A stretch of 51,976 bases of DNA, taken from assembly GCA_038236005.1 (NCBI GenBank), contig JBBSTI010000004.1:1-51976 (forward strand), in the 5' to 3' direction. The notes beneath the pieces are model-generated. The model was not told the DNA's origin and did not search any database. It was given only the letters and a program-made list of their open reading frames with translations. Shown here in pieces: positions 8,308 to 16,711 of this stretch (its first letter is position 1; every line of letters starts with the position of its first letter). The stretch is from CANKBT01 sp038236005 (lineage in GTDB: Bacteria > Actinomycetota > Actinomycetes > Mycobacteriales > SCTD01). A program made the translations under genes and the position numbers.

Positions 8308-10056
8308 TCAGGCCAGCTGCTCGGACAGCTCCAGCCAGGTGTGCTCGACGTCGGCCTTCTCTGCCTGCAGCTCGTTGATCTGGGTGTCGATCCGCGCCAC
8401 CTTCTCGAAGTCGTCCCCGCTGGCGAGCTGATCGGCCTGGAGACCGCGCTCCTTGCGGTCCAGCGCCATCAGCTGACGCTCGAGCTTGCCGAGCTGCTTC
8501 TGCGCCGCCCGGGTGTCGCCCTTGGGCTTGGCGGCAGCGGTTGTCGCCGGGCCCTTGCGCACCCGCTCGGCGAGATATTGGTCGACCCCGCCCGGCAGCG
8601 CCTTGATGGTGCCGTCGCCCATCAGCGAGGCCGTGGTGTCGGTGACCCGCTCGAGGAAGTAGCGGTCGTGACTGACGACCAGCAGCGTGCCGGGCCAGCC
8701 GTCCAGGACGTCCTCGAGCGCGGTGAGGGTGTCGATGTCCAGGTCGTTGGTCGGTTCGTCGAGCATGAGGACGTTGGGCTCGCCCATGAGCAGCCGCAAG
8801 ATCTGCAGACGTCGTCGCTCGCCGCCGGACAGGTCACCGACCCGGGTCCACTGCGCGTTGCCGACGAAGCCGAAGCGCTCGCACAAGCTCGAGGCCCCGA
8901 CCGGCTTGCCGTCGACCTCGACGGAGCGGGCGACCTGCTCGACGGCCTCGAGCACCCGCAGCGAGCCGTCCAGCTCGGCGACCTCCTGGGACAGGTAGGC
9001 GACCTTGACGGTCTTGCCGGTGATCACCTCGCCGCTGTCGACGCTCTGGTCGCCGACGAGGATCTTGAGCAGGCTCGACTTCCCGGCACCGTTGACACCG
9101 ACGATGCCGATCCGGTCGCCCGGACCGACGATCCAGTCGACGCCGTCGAGCAGCAGCTTCGGCCCGTACGCCAGACGGGCGTCCTTCAGCTCGTAGACCG
9201 TCTTGCCGAGCCGGGCGGTCGCGAAGCGCTGCAGCGAGACCTGGTCGCGGGGAGCCGGCTCGTCGGCGATCAGGGCGTTCGCGGCGTCGATCCGGAACTG
9301 CGGCTTGGACGTGCGAGCAGGCGGGCCACGCCGCAGCCAGGCGAGCTCCTTGCGGACGAGCTGCTGCCGCTTCTGCTCGGCCGACCCGGCGATCCGGTCG
9401 CGCTCGGCGCGGGCCAGGACGTACGCCGAGTAGCCGCCGTCATAGGCGTCGACGGCGCCGTCATGGACCTCCCAGGTGGTGCTGTTGACCTCGTCGAGGA
9501 ACCAGCGGTCGTGGGTGACGACCAGGTGTGCCTGGCTCTGCGGCCGGGCCTTGAGGTGCGCGGCGAGCCAGGCGACCCCCTCGACGTCGAGGTGGTTGGT
9601 CGGCTCGTCCAGCACCAGCAGGTCCCATTCGCCGATCAGCAGCGCGGCGAGCGCGACGCGGCGTCGTTCGCCACCGGACATCGTGCCGATGGTGGCGTCG
9701 AAGCCGAGGTCGTGGAGCCCGAGCCCGTCGAGCACCTCGCGCACCCGGGCGTCAGCGGCCCACTCGTGGTCGGCCGCGTCGCCGACGATCGCTTCCCGGG
9801 CAGTGAGCGCGGTGTCCAGGCGAACGTCCTGGGTCAACGCACCGGCCCGCAGCGTCCCGGTGTGGGTGACCCGCCCGTCGTTGACCGGCTCGGTCTTCAG
9901 CAGCGTCTTCAGCAGCGTCGTCTTGCCACCGCCGTTGCGACCCACCACACCGATCCGGTCGCCCTCGGCGATGCCCAGAGAGACGCCGTCCATCAGCAGC
10001 CGGGTGCCGTGGGCGACGCTGACATTTTCCAGATTGACCAGGTTGGCTCTAGCCAT
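8308..10056 (-). CDS. ABC-F family ATPase (Uup-like)
   Basis: A soluble protein with two ABC domains and no membrane segment, so it is not a transporter; ABC-F proteins act on ribosomes or in genome stability. Domain 1 has Walker A GRNGGGKTT, signature MSGGERRR and Walker B LLVLDEPTNHLD. Domain 2 has GVNGAGKSS, LSGGERRR and LMLDEPTNDLD. The last 60 residues form a charged coiled coil (KQLGKLERQLMALDRKERG), like the C-terminal arm of Uup. Length 582 aa is normal. ATG 10056 is preceded by an AAGAGGAA ribosome site. It lies 30 nt after ispE in the same direction. Confidence 0.93.
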   Translation of the reverse strand: MARANLVNLENVSVAHGTRLLMDGVSLGIAEGDRIGVVGRNGGGKTTLLKTLLKTEPVNDGRVTHTGTLRAGALTQDVRLDTALTAREAIVGDAADHEWAADARVREVLDGLGLHDLGFDATIGTMSGGERRRVALAALLIGEWDLLVLDEPTNHLDVEGVAWLAAHLKARPQSQAHLVVTHDRWFLDEVNSTTWEVHDGAVDAYDGGYSAYVLARAERDRIAGSAEQKRQQLVRKELAWLRRGPPARTSKPQFRIDAANALIADEPAPRDQVSLQRFATARLGKTVYELKDARLAYGPKLLLDGVDWIVGPGDRIGIVGVNGAGKSSLLKILVGDQSVDSGEVITGKTVKVAYLSQEVAELDGSLRVLEAVEQVARSVEVDGKPVGASSLCERFGFVGNAQWTRVGDLSGGERRRLQILRLLMGEPNVLMLDEPTNDLDIDTLTALEDVLDGWPGTLLVVSHDRYFLERVTDTTASLMGDGTIKALPGGVDQYLAERVRKGPATTAAAKPKGDTRAAQKQLGKLERQLMALDRKERGLQADQLASGDDFEKVARIDTQINELQAEKADVEHTWLELSEQLA

Positions 10057-10086
10057 GCGGGTTCCTCTTCATGTGTCGTGCGGTCA

Positions 10087-10998
10087 TCAACCGACCACCC
10101 TCGCTCCGGCGACCGGCCCGTCGGCACGGCGCACGGCCCGACAGACGTCGGACGCAGCCAGCTGGGCCGCCAGCTCGTCGGCGTGGTCGGGGTCTCGGGC
10201 GAGGAAGGCCACGGTCGGGCCGCTGCCGCTGACGATCCCGCCGAGCGCACCCAGCTCGTCGCCGCGGTCCAGCAAGGTCTGCAGCGCCGGGCGCAGCGCG
10301 ACGGCGGGGGGCTGCAGATCGTTGTGCAGAGCGCGCCCGAGCAGGGCAGCATCGCCTTTGCGCAGTGCCGCAAGAACCTCGGACGGGTCGGACGCGACCG
10401 TCGGCGTGCTCTCCCGGTCGTCGTCCAGCCGTCGATACACCGCGGGCGTGGAGAGTCCTTCCTGGGCGAGCGCGAGCACCCAGGCGTACGACCCGCGCCC
10501 CAGCACCGGCGTGAGCCGCTCGCCCCGGCCGGTGCCCAGCGCTGTGCGGCCCTGCAGGCAGAACGGGACGTCGCTGCCGAGGCGTGCGGCAAGCTCGGAC
10601 AGCCCGTCGACGTCGAGCTCGGTGCCCCAGAGCGCGTTGCAGGCGACCAGCGTGGCGGCCGCGTCCGCCGACCCACCGGCGCACCCGCCGGCGACGGGGA
10701 TGCCCTTGCGGATGGTGATCGCCACCCCCGGCGCGTGGCCGGTGTGCTCGGCGAGCAGGGCGGCCGCGCGGACCGCGAGGTTGGTGGCATCGGTCGGCAC
10801 CTGGTCGGCGCCCTCGCCGGCGACCGTGACCGTGAGCCGGTCTGCGGGTCGGACGGTGACCTCGTCGGTCAGCGACACGGCGTGGAAGACCGTCGTCAGC
10901 TCGTGGAACCCGTCGGCGCGCAGCGGTCCCACGGACAGGTGAAGGTTGAGCTTCGCCGGCACCCGGACGACGACACGGTCGGGCGCACGGGCGGGCAA
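10087..10998 (-). CDS. ispE: 4-(cytidine 5'-diphospho)-2-C-methyl-D-erythritol kinase
   Basis: IspE is the GHMP-family kinase of the MEP isoprenoid pathway. The 303-residue protein has the N-terminal PAKLNLHLSVGP segment, the GHMP ATP loop PVAGGCAGGSADAAATL, the catalytic-Asp region LGSDVPFCLQG and the late GIVSGSGPTVAFL glycine motif. The start is an uncommon TTG at 10998 preceded by AGGAG at close spacing; no ATG or GTG in frame gives a full N-terminus. The rpf-rsmA-ispE order is the same as in mycobacteria. Confidence 0.95.
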   Translation of the reverse strand: MPARAPDRVVVRVPAKLNLHLSVGPLRADGFHELTTVFHAVSLTDEVTVRPADRLTVTVAGEGADQVPTDATNLAVRAAALLAEHTGHAPGVAITIRKGIPVAGGCAGGSADAAATLVACNALWGTELDVDGLSELAARLGSDVPFCLQGRTALGTGRGERLTPVLGRGSYAWVLALAQEGLSTPAVYRRLDDDRESTPTVASDPSEVLAALRKGDAALLGRALHNDLQPPAVALRPALQTLLDRGDELGALGGIVSGSGPTVAFLARDPDHADELAAQLAASDVCRAVRRADGPVAGARVVG

Positions 10999-11040
10999 GG
11001 CTCTCCTGGGGTCGGCGTGAGGGCTCAGACGGTCAGTCCT

Positions 11041-11874
11041 TCAGGCTAGGGGTCCGGCGATGCGTGCGAAGTCGGTCACGTGCAGCGCCTCGCCGCGCAG
11101 CCGGGGGTCGACGTCCGCAGCCCGGAGCCGGTCCTCCGCCTGCTGCGGGCTGCCGGCCCAGCCTGCGAGCGATGCCCTCAACGTCTTGCGGCGTTGCGAG
11201 AACGCGGCGTCGATCACCGCGAAGGTGGCGGCCCGGTCGCCCGGCGGGGGCTCTCGCCGGGTGAAGGCCACCAGCGCACTGTTCACGTTCGGGGCCGGCC
11301 AGAACACCTGGCGGCCGATCGACCCGGCCCGTCGGACGTCGGCATACCAGGCGGCCTTGACCGACGGGACGCCGTAGGTGCGCGAGCCCGGTCCGGCGGC
11401 AAGCCGGTCGCCGACCTCCGCCTGCACCATGACGAGGCCGGTGCGCAGCGACGGGAACCACTCCAGCGCGGTGAGCAGCACCGGCACCGCGACGTTGTAG
11501 GGCAGGTTGGCCACCAGCGCGGTCGGCGGATCACCGGGCAGGACGTCCAGGTCGAGCGCGTCCTGGGTGAGCACGTCGAGCCGGGCGCCGGGCAGCCGTT
11601 CCTGCACCGTCTGCGGCAGCCGCGCCGCCAGCGTCGGGTCGATCTCCACGGCCGTGACCGACCGGGCCGCTTCGAGCAGCCCGAGGGTGAGCGAGCCGAG
11701 GCCAGGACCGATCTCGAGCACCACGTCCTGGTCCCCGACCTTCGCCGCGCGCACGATCCGCCGCACCGTGTTGGGGTCGATGACGAAGTTCTGCCCGAGC
11801 TGCTTGGTCGGTCGCAGCCCTAGCTCCGCGCCGATCCGGCGTACGTCAGAGGCGGTGAGCAGAGCATCGGGCAC
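11041..11874 (-). CDS. rsmA: 16S rRNA dimethyladenosine transferase (RsmA/KsgA)
   Basis: RsmA dimethylates A1518 and A1519 of 16S rRNA late in 30S assembly. The 277-residue protein has LGQNFVIDPNTVRRIV, the SAM-binding VLEIGPGLGSLT, the acidic VTAVEIDP and the catalytic NLPYNVAVPVL, then the C-terminal helical domain (AFSQRRKTLRASLAG). The frame remains open upstream through the rpf gene, but GTG 11874 (VPDALLTASDVRRIG) gives the expected N-terminus. There is a 122-nt gap after rpf and a 42-nt gap before ispE. Confidence 0.95.
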   Translation of the reverse strand: MPDALLTASDVRRIGAELGLRPTKQLGQNFVIDPNTVRRIVRAAKVGDQDVVLEIGPGLGSLTLGLLEAARSVTAVEIDPTLAARLPQTVQERLPGARLDVLTQDALDLDVLPGDPPTALVANLPYNVAVPVLLTALEWFPSLRTGLVMVQAEVGDRLAAGPGSRTYGVPSVKAAWYADVRRAGSIGRQVFWPAPNVNSALVAFTRREPPPGDRAATFAVIDAAFSQRRKTLRASLAGWAGSPQQAEDRLRAADVDPRLRGEALHVTDFARIAGPLA

Positions 11875-11996
11875 GAACGACTGTCTACCGCCCGCGGCGG
11901 TCGCGCGCAGGGCGGGTGCGTCCGCTCGACACGCCTTGCGCCGGTCTCGCGCCGGCCGGGTCGGGCGGACCCGAGGGCTGGACGCGTCGGGGTCCG

Positions 11997-12554
11997 TCAG
12001 AGACGGCGACCGCACTCCGGCCAGGGGGCAGCGCCGCGCCTGGCGTGCAGCATCTGTGCCCGGGCGGTCTGCTCTGCCGCAGGGGCGGTGCTGGCCACGC
12101 CCGTGCCGCCGACGGACTGCCAGGTGCTCCGGTCGAACTGGTAGAGCCCGTGGTACTTGCCGGTCCGGGACACGATCGTCGGGTCGCCACCGGACTCGCA
12201 CCGCGCGAGCGCCGCCCAGTTCAGCCCGTCGGGCCGGGGCTGCAGTCCTTTCGGTCTCGGCGTCGGGGTCGGCACGGGGGCTGGCGGTGCCGGGACGAGC
12301 CGCGGCCGGGGCGTCACCGTCGTCGGCACGGACCGGGGTGTCCACCCTTCCCGGGCAGCGGTCGTGCGCTCGAAGATCGAGGTCGTCGTGGCCTGCGCCG
12401 GGACCGGGGCAGCAGCCGCGGGGGCCGGCGGCGGCTCGGCGATCACGGCAGCGAGCGCCGGCGTGGCGACCAGACCGACCGCGGCGGCGAAGCCGAGCGC
12501 GGCCAGCCGCGGGCCGGTCAGACGGGGGGGCATCAGGCAAGAAAGGCGGGTCAC
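11997..12554 (-). CDS. Secreted resuscitation-promoting-factor (Rpf) transglycosylase-like protein
   Basis: A 185-residue exported peptidoglycan hydrolase of the Rpf type. Residues 1-35 form a signal peptide ending ATPALA. A Pro/Ala/Thr-rich linker follows (36-110). The Rpf domain (111-185) has the catalytic Glu120 in ARCESGG, then TGKYHGLYQFDRSTW, and ends ECGRRL; Cys119 and Cys181 are the usual disulfide pair. It lacks the DUF348/G5 modules of RpfB although it occupies the rpfB position upstream of rsmA and ispE. GTG 12554 has GGAG 4 nt upstream; ATG 12533 is an alternative with no ribosome site. Confidence 0.93.
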   Translation of the reverse strand: MTRLSCLMPPRLTGPRLAALGFAAAVGLVATPALAAVIAEPPPAPAAAAPVPAQATTTSIFERTTAAREGWTPRSVPTTVTPRPRLVPAPPAPVPTPTPRPKGLQPRPDGLNWAALARCESGGDPTIVSRTGKYHGLYQFDRSTWQSVGGTGVASTAPAAEQTARAQMLHARRGAAPWPECGRRL

Positions 12555-12825
12555 AGGTCTCCGGACGTCGGCGGGCCGGCGGGAGGCTGCACACAGGTCG
12601 GTCTCTGCGGCGGTCGCGCGCGCAGGCGCAGAACTCCGGGCCGGTCATTCAGTGCCTCGGACGTTAGGTCGACCTTGCCGGGACCACAAGCGGGCGGTGG
12701 GGGACGCGATGTGTCGAAGACCTCAAGAACGAACGCTGGTGGGGCTCAAGCCCCCGTCAACCCGGGCATCGTGGGGGACGAACGTGGGATGTCACACATC
12801 TGTCATGCTTGCTCGTCCGACACCC
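12555..12825 (-). promoter_or_regulatory. 271-bp intergenic region with the rpf promoter
   Basis: On the minus strand there is a well-spaced sigma-70-type promoter: -35 TTGTGG (12689-12684), 17-bp spacer, -10 TAACGT (12666-12661). It predicts a leader of about 100 nt before the GTG at 12554. Farther upstream are a small hairpin (GGGGCT/AGCCCC, 12741-12754) and the 13-bp palindrome GATGTCACACATC (12788-12800). I see no gene in this stretch and no convincing c-di-AMP riboswitch. Confidence 0.5.
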
Positions 12826-13671
12826 TCAGAGCGCGAAGGCCCGACGTCCGTTCTCGGCCAGCACACCGCACAGCTCCAGCAGATCGACCTCTCGGGTGGC
12901 CGCCAGCCCCCGCACGGTGGTCGGGACGAGGTAGGGGGCGTTGGGGCGTCCCCGGTGCGGCACCGGAGCCAGGAACGGCGCATCGGTCTCGACCAGCAGC
13001 AGCTCCGCCGGCAGCAGAGCGGCCGCCGCTCGCAGGTCGTCGTTCGGCTTGAACGTCACCGGCCCGGCAAAGCTGGCGTACCAGCCGTGCTCGGCGCAGA
13101 CCCGAGCCAGCTCCGGCCCGCCGGAGAAGCAGTGGAAGACCACCCGGTCGGGCGCTCCCTCGGACAGCAGCACCCGTACGACGTCGTCGTGGGCGTCCCG
13201 GTCGTGGATGACCAGCGTCGTCCCCGTGGCCTTGGCGATCTGCACGTGCGCCCGGAAGGACGACTCCTGCCAGCGGTGCCCCTGCTCGCCCTCGGTGCGG
13301 AAGTGGTCCAGCCCGGTCTCCCCCACCGCGACCACCTGCGGCAGCGCGGCGAGGACCTCGATCTCGCGGAGCGACTCGTCGGCGGCGTGGCCGAGCCCGG
13401 CCTCGTTGGGGTGGATCGCCACGGCGGCGTGCACGTTGCTGTGCAACGACGCCAGCTCAGCGCCCCAGCGGCTGGAGGCCACGTCGACGCCGACCTGCAC
13501 GAGCGTGCCGATCCCGACCTGTGCCGCCTGTGCCAGGGCGGTCGGGACGTCCACCTCCATCAGGTCCAGGTGGCAGTGCGTGTCGGTCAGCGAGACCGGC
13601 AGCGGTTCCGGCAGCGGCGGCGGCGTGCCGCGCTTCTCGTCCCGCCGGGCCCGCTGGTTCGGCGTCTTCAC
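12826..13671 (-). CDS. tatD: TatD family metal-dependent hydrolase (DNase)
   Basis: TatD enzymes are TIM-barrel metallohydrolases with 3'-5' exonuclease activity on DNA and RNA. All metal-binding motifs are visible in the 281-residue product: DTHCHLD, AVGETGLDHFR, LVIHDRDAHDD, VVFHCFSG and VETDAPFLAP. A short Arg/Pro-rich N-terminus precedes the domain. The GTG start at 13671 overlaps the metG stop by 4 bp (GTGA), so the two are translationally coupled, an association widespread in bacteria. Confidence 0.95.
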   Translation of the reverse strand: MKTPNQRARRDEKRGTPPPLPEPLPVSLTDTHCHLDLMEVDVPTALAQAAQVGIGTLVQVGVDVASSRWGAELASLHSNVHAAVAIHPNEAGLGHAADESLREIEVLAALPQVVAVGETGLDHFRTEGEQGHRWQESSFRAHVQIAKATGTTLVIHDRDAHDDVVRVLLSEGAPDRVVFHCFSGGPELARVCAEHGWYASFAGPVTFKPNDDLRAAAALLPAELLLVETDAPFLAPVPHRGRPNAPYLVPTTVRGLAATREVDLLELCGVLAENGRRAFAL

Positions 13672-15431
13672 CCTTCCAGCCGTGCCAGCTCGTCCTCGAC
13701 CACCGACGGGTCCAGCTTGGTGAACAGCGGGGTGGGCGCGGCCAGCGGCTGACCGACCCGGATCGGGGTCGACCCCCAGGTCGCGGAGGCCCGCGCGTAG
13801 TCGCCGGTCAGGATCGGATAGCCCGGTCCGCCGTCGAGGTCTTCGACCTCACGCAGCTCCGGCTGACCGGCCCACGGAGCCGTCCCGCCGAGCATCGCGT
13901 CCACCTGGTCGCACGAGGCGGGCAGGAACGGGGTGAGCAGGGTCTTGGCGTCGTCGACCAGCTGCAGGGCGACGTGCAGCACGGTGTCCCGGCGCGGCAG
14001 GTCGTCCTTCAGCTTCCACGGTGCCTCGTCCGACAGATACTTGTTGGCCTCACCGACCATCCGCATCGCCTCGGTGATCGCCGCCTTCTGCTGCGAGCCG
14101 TCGAGCAGCTCACCCACGCGCGCGAACGATTCGCGCGAGGCTGCGAGAACGGCGTGGTCCACCCCGGTCAGCTCGCCCGCCGCGGGGATCGCCCCGAGGT
14201 TCTTGGCCGCCAGCGACACCGTTCGGTTGACCAGGTTGCCCCAGCCGGCGACAAGCTCGGTGTTGTTGCGGGTGACGAACTGCTGCCAGGTGAAGTCGGT
14301 GTCGGAGGACTCGGGGCCGGCTGCCGCCAGGTAGTAGCGCAGCGCGTCCGCGCCATACCGCTCGAGCACGTCGCGCACGTAGATGACCACCGAGCGCGAG
14401 GAGGAGAACTTGCGCCCCTCCATCGTCAAGAACTCCGAGCTGACCACGTCGGTCGGCAGCGCCAGCGGACCCAACGGGCCGGGCGGGCTCGAAGCACCGG
14501 ACAGGATCGCCGGCCAGATCACGGTGTGGAACACGACGTTGTCCTTGCCCATGAAGTAGGCGCCGGTCGCGTCCGGGGACCAGAACGGTCGCCAGGCGTC
14601 CGGGTCGCCGGAGCGCCGCGCCCACTCGATCGACGCCGACAGGTAGCCCACGACCGCGTCGAACCACACGTAGATCCGCTTGTCCGACCGGTCACGCCAA
14701 CCGTCCAGCGGGATCGGTACGCCCCACTCCAGGTCGCGGCTGATCGCCCGGGGCTTGAGGTCTTCGAGCAGGTTCGCGCTGAAGCTGCGCACGTTGGAGC
14801 GCCAGCCGGTCCGTGACTGCAGCCACCCGCCGAGCGCTTCGGCGAACGCCGGCAGCTCGAGGAAGAACTGGGGGCCCTCGACGAACTGCGGCGTCTCCCC
14901 GTTGATCTTGCTGCGCGGCTGGATCAGGTCCTGCGGGTCGAGCTGGTTGCCGCAGCTGTCGCACTGGTCGCCGCGCGCGCTCGGGTACTGACAGATCGGG
15001 CAGGTGCCCTCGATGTAGCGGTCCGGCAGGGTGCGTCCGGTCGACGGTGAGACCGCGGACAGCTGCGGCCGCTCGACGATGTATCCGTTGTCGTACAGGG
15101 TGCTGAAGATCTGCTGCACCACCGCGGTGTGGTTGCGCGTCGTGGTGCGGGTGAACAGGTCGTAGGAGCACCCAAGGCCCGCGAGATCGGTGGCGATCAC
15201 CCGGTTGTAGCGGTCGGCGATCTCCCGTGGCGTCACGCCCTCGGCGTCGGCGGCCACCTGGATCGGGGTGCCGTACTCGTCGGTCCCGCTCACCATCAGC
15301 ACCTGGTTGCCGGCCATCCGCTGATAGCGGCTGTAGACGTCGCTCGGGACGCCGAACCCGGCGACGTGGCCGATGTGACGGGGACCGTTGGCATACGGCC
15401 AGGCGACCGCGGTGAGGATGTGGCGGGACAT
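13668..15431 (-). CDS. metG: Methionyl-tRNA synthetase
   Basis: MetG charges tRNA-Met for initiation and elongation. The 587-residue class I synthetase has the HIGH-type motif NGPRHIGHVAGFGVPSD, a single CxxC...CxxC zinc knuckle (CPICQYPSARGDQCDSCG), the KMSKS-equivalent GRKFSSSRS, and the C-terminal anticodon-binding helical domain (GWGNLVNRT). It has no dimerisation EMAP-like tail, as in other actinobacterial forms. A -10 box TAGCCT (15444-15439) sits 7 nt before ATG 15431, so the mRNA is probably leaderless. Confidence 0.96.
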   Translation of the reverse strand: MSRHILTAVAWPYANGPRHIGHVAGFGVPSDVYSRYQRMAGNQVLMVSGTDEYGTPIQVAADAEGVTPREIADRYNRVIATDLAGLGCSYDLFTRTTTRNHTAVVQQIFSTLYDNGYIVERPQLSAVSPSTGRTLPDRYIEGTCPICQYPSARGDQCDSCGNQLDPQDLIQPRSKINGETPQFVEGPQFFLELPAFAEALGGWLQSRTGWRSNVRSFSANLLEDLKPRAISRDLEWGVPIPLDGWRDRSDKRIYVWFDAVVGYLSASIEWARRSGDPDAWRPFWSPDATGAYFMGKDNVVFHTVIWPAILSGASSPPGPLGPLALPTDVVSSEFLTMEGRKFSSSRSVVIYVRDVLERYGADALRYYLAAAGPESSDTDFTWQQFVTRNNTELVAGWGNLVNRTVSLAAKNLGAIPAAGELTGVDHAVLAASRESFARVGELLDGSQQKAAITEAMRMVGEANKYLSDEAPWKLKDDLPRRDTVLHVALQLVDDAKTLLTPFLPASCDQVDAMLGGTAPWAGQPELREVEDLDGGPGYPILTGDYARASATWGSTPIRVGQPLAAPTPLFTKLDPSVVEDELARLEG

Positions 15432-15438
15432 GCCGCCC

Positions 15439-15444
15439 AGGCTA
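15439..15444 (-). promoter_or_regulatory. -10 box of a probable leaderless metG promoter
   Basis: TAGCCT on the minus strand is separated by 7 nt from the metG ATG at 15431. That is the distance from a -10 box to the transcription start, so the transcript would begin at or next to the start codon. No Shine-Dalgarno sequence is present. Confidence 0.5.
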
Positions 15445-15771
15445 GTGAGCCGGGGCGTTTCGGTCGTGCAGGTCGCGCACGGCGACGGTGATCCCGTAAG
15501 GCGCGTCGACGGTCAGCACGTCGTCCGGCCCGTACGCGCCGCTCAGCACATAGTCCGTCGGTGCCAGGAACACCTCGAGGTGACCGGGCACGTCGGCCCG
15601 CAGGACGAGGTGGAGGTTGCCGACCGCCCGCTGGTGCGCCTTGGACGGTGCGCTGCTCACCAGCAAGGTGCCGTCGACCAGCTCGTAACGCAGCCCGTCG
15701 TCGCGGGACAGCAGGTCGAGATCGGCGATCGTCCACTCACCGTCACGCGGCAGCACCTGTATGGGGGTCAT
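15442..15771 (-). pseudogene. Uma2-family (DUF820) nuclease with internal deletion of the catalytic core
   Basis: Uma2 proteins are PD-(D/E)XK-fold putative endonucleases of about 180-190 residues. This 109-residue frame has the conserved N-terminal part (WTIADLDLL, LRYELVDGTLLVSSAP, SKAHQRAVGNLHLVLR, HLEVFLAPTDYVLS) and then jumps to a typical family C-terminus (GPDDVLTVDAPYGITVAVRD). The 60-80 residues between, which carry the catalytic QPD and EVLSPS-type motifs, are missing, yet the frame is intact. It should be nuclease-inactive. ATG 15771 starts the family-like sequence. It sits between rsmI and metG and carries the metG -10 box at its stop codon. Confidence 0.7.
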
Positions 15772-15838
15772 CGTCCTCGGTCCGCTCGTTGTCCATGATC
15801 CGAACCAGACCACGCTGACGGACTCAGCGGTGAGGTGC

Positions 15839-16681
15839 TCAGCGATCTGTGGACAGCTTCGCGTCGACCACCGCGGCGTAGACCTCGCGCTTGGGCAGCC
15901 CGGTCTCCTGGGCAGCCGCCGCGATCGCGTCCTTGCGGGACAGCCCCGCCGCCTCCCGCGCCTTGACCAAGGCGACCAGATCGTCGGGGGCCAGCTCCTG
16001 CACAGGCTCGGGCGCCCCGGCCAGCACCAGGGTGATCTCGCCGCGCACCTCGCCCTGCGCCCACGCGGCCAGCTCGGCGAGCGTGCCGCGCAGGACCTGT
16101 TCGTAGGTCTTGGTCATCTCCCGGCAGACGACCGCGCGACGGTCCGGCCCGAGCACCTCGACCATGTCCGCGAGACACGCCGCGACGCGGTGCGGAGCCT
16201 CGAAGAGCACCGCCGTGCGTCGCTCGGCGACCAGATCACCCAGGCGACGCTTGCGCTCGCCCGGCTTGCGCGGGAGGAAGCCCTCGAAGCAGAACCGGTC
16301 GGTCGGCAGCCCGGACAGCGCCAGCGCCGTGGTCACGGCGGACGGCCCCGGCAGGCAGGTGACCGGCAGCTCGCGCGCCACGGCGGCCTCGACCAGCCGG
16401 TAGCCGGGGTCTGACACAGTCGGCATCCCGGCGTCTGTCACAAGCACCACGGTGAGCCCCTCAGCCACGGCACCGAGCAGCTCGGGGACGCGCTGCACCT
16501 CGTTGCCCTCGAAGCAGCTGACCACCCGGCCGGTCGGCGTCACCCCGAGATCGCTGCAGAGCCGCCGCAGCCGCCGGGTGTCCTCGGCGGCCAGCACGTC
16601 GGCGGTGACGAGCGCGGCGGCCAGACCAGCACTCGCGTCGGAGGAACGCCCGAGCGGGGCGCCGGCGAGGACCAGGGGCAT
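15839..16681 (-). CDS. rsmI: 16S rRNA (cytidine(1402)-2'-O)-methyltransferase
   Basis: RsmI 2'-O-methylates C1402 in the decoding centre of 16S rRNA. The 280-residue tetrapyrrole-methylase-fold protein has the N-terminal loop LVLAGAPLGRSSDAS, AAEDTRRLRRL, VVLVTDAGMPTVSDPGYRLV, LPGPSAVTTALALSGL, FCFEGFLPRKPGER and the FEAPHRV motif. ATG 16681 gives the expected N-terminus, although the frame is open farther upstream. It is divergent from pmt with 30 bp between start codons, the same arrangement as Rv1003/Rv1002c in Mycobacterium tuberculosis. Confidence 0.95.
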   Translation of the reverse strand: MPLVLAGAPLGRSSDASAGLAAALVTADVLAAEDTRRLRRLCSDLGVTPTGRVVSCFEGNEVQRVPELLGAVAEGLTVVLVTDAGMPTVSDPGYRLVEAAVARELPVTCLPGPSAVTTALALSGLPTDRFCFEGFLPRKPGERKRRLGDLVAERRTAVLFEAPHRVAACLADMVEVLGPDRRAVVCREMTKTYEQVLRGTLAELAAWAQGEVRGEITLVLAGAPEPVQELAPDDLVALVKAREAAGLSRKDAIAAAAQETGLPKREVYAAVVDAKLSTDR

Positions 16682-16699
16682 CCGCGCAGTCTGCCCGCT

Positions 16700-16705
16700 T
16701 ATCCT
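16700..16705 (+). promoter_or_regulatory. -10 box of a probable leaderless pmt promoter
   Basis: TATCCT is followed after 6 nt by ATG 16712. The GTG at 16706 in the same frame lies directly against the -10 box, upstream of any feasible transcription start, which decides for ATG 16712. Confidence 0.5.
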
Positions 16706-16711
16706 GTGCCC

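Noticed and set aside
8341..11049. 902-codon open frame on the plus strand
   Set aside because: It is antisense to the ABC-F and ispE genes, which have clear motifs. High GC leaves stop-free shadows; the translated product shows no family motif.
12661..12825. c-di-AMP (ydaO-type) riboswitch upstream of rpf
   Set aside because: Many actinobacterial rpf genes have one, so I looked for its conserved core on the minus strand. No convincing pairing pattern was found, and the predicted leader (about 100 nt) is too short.
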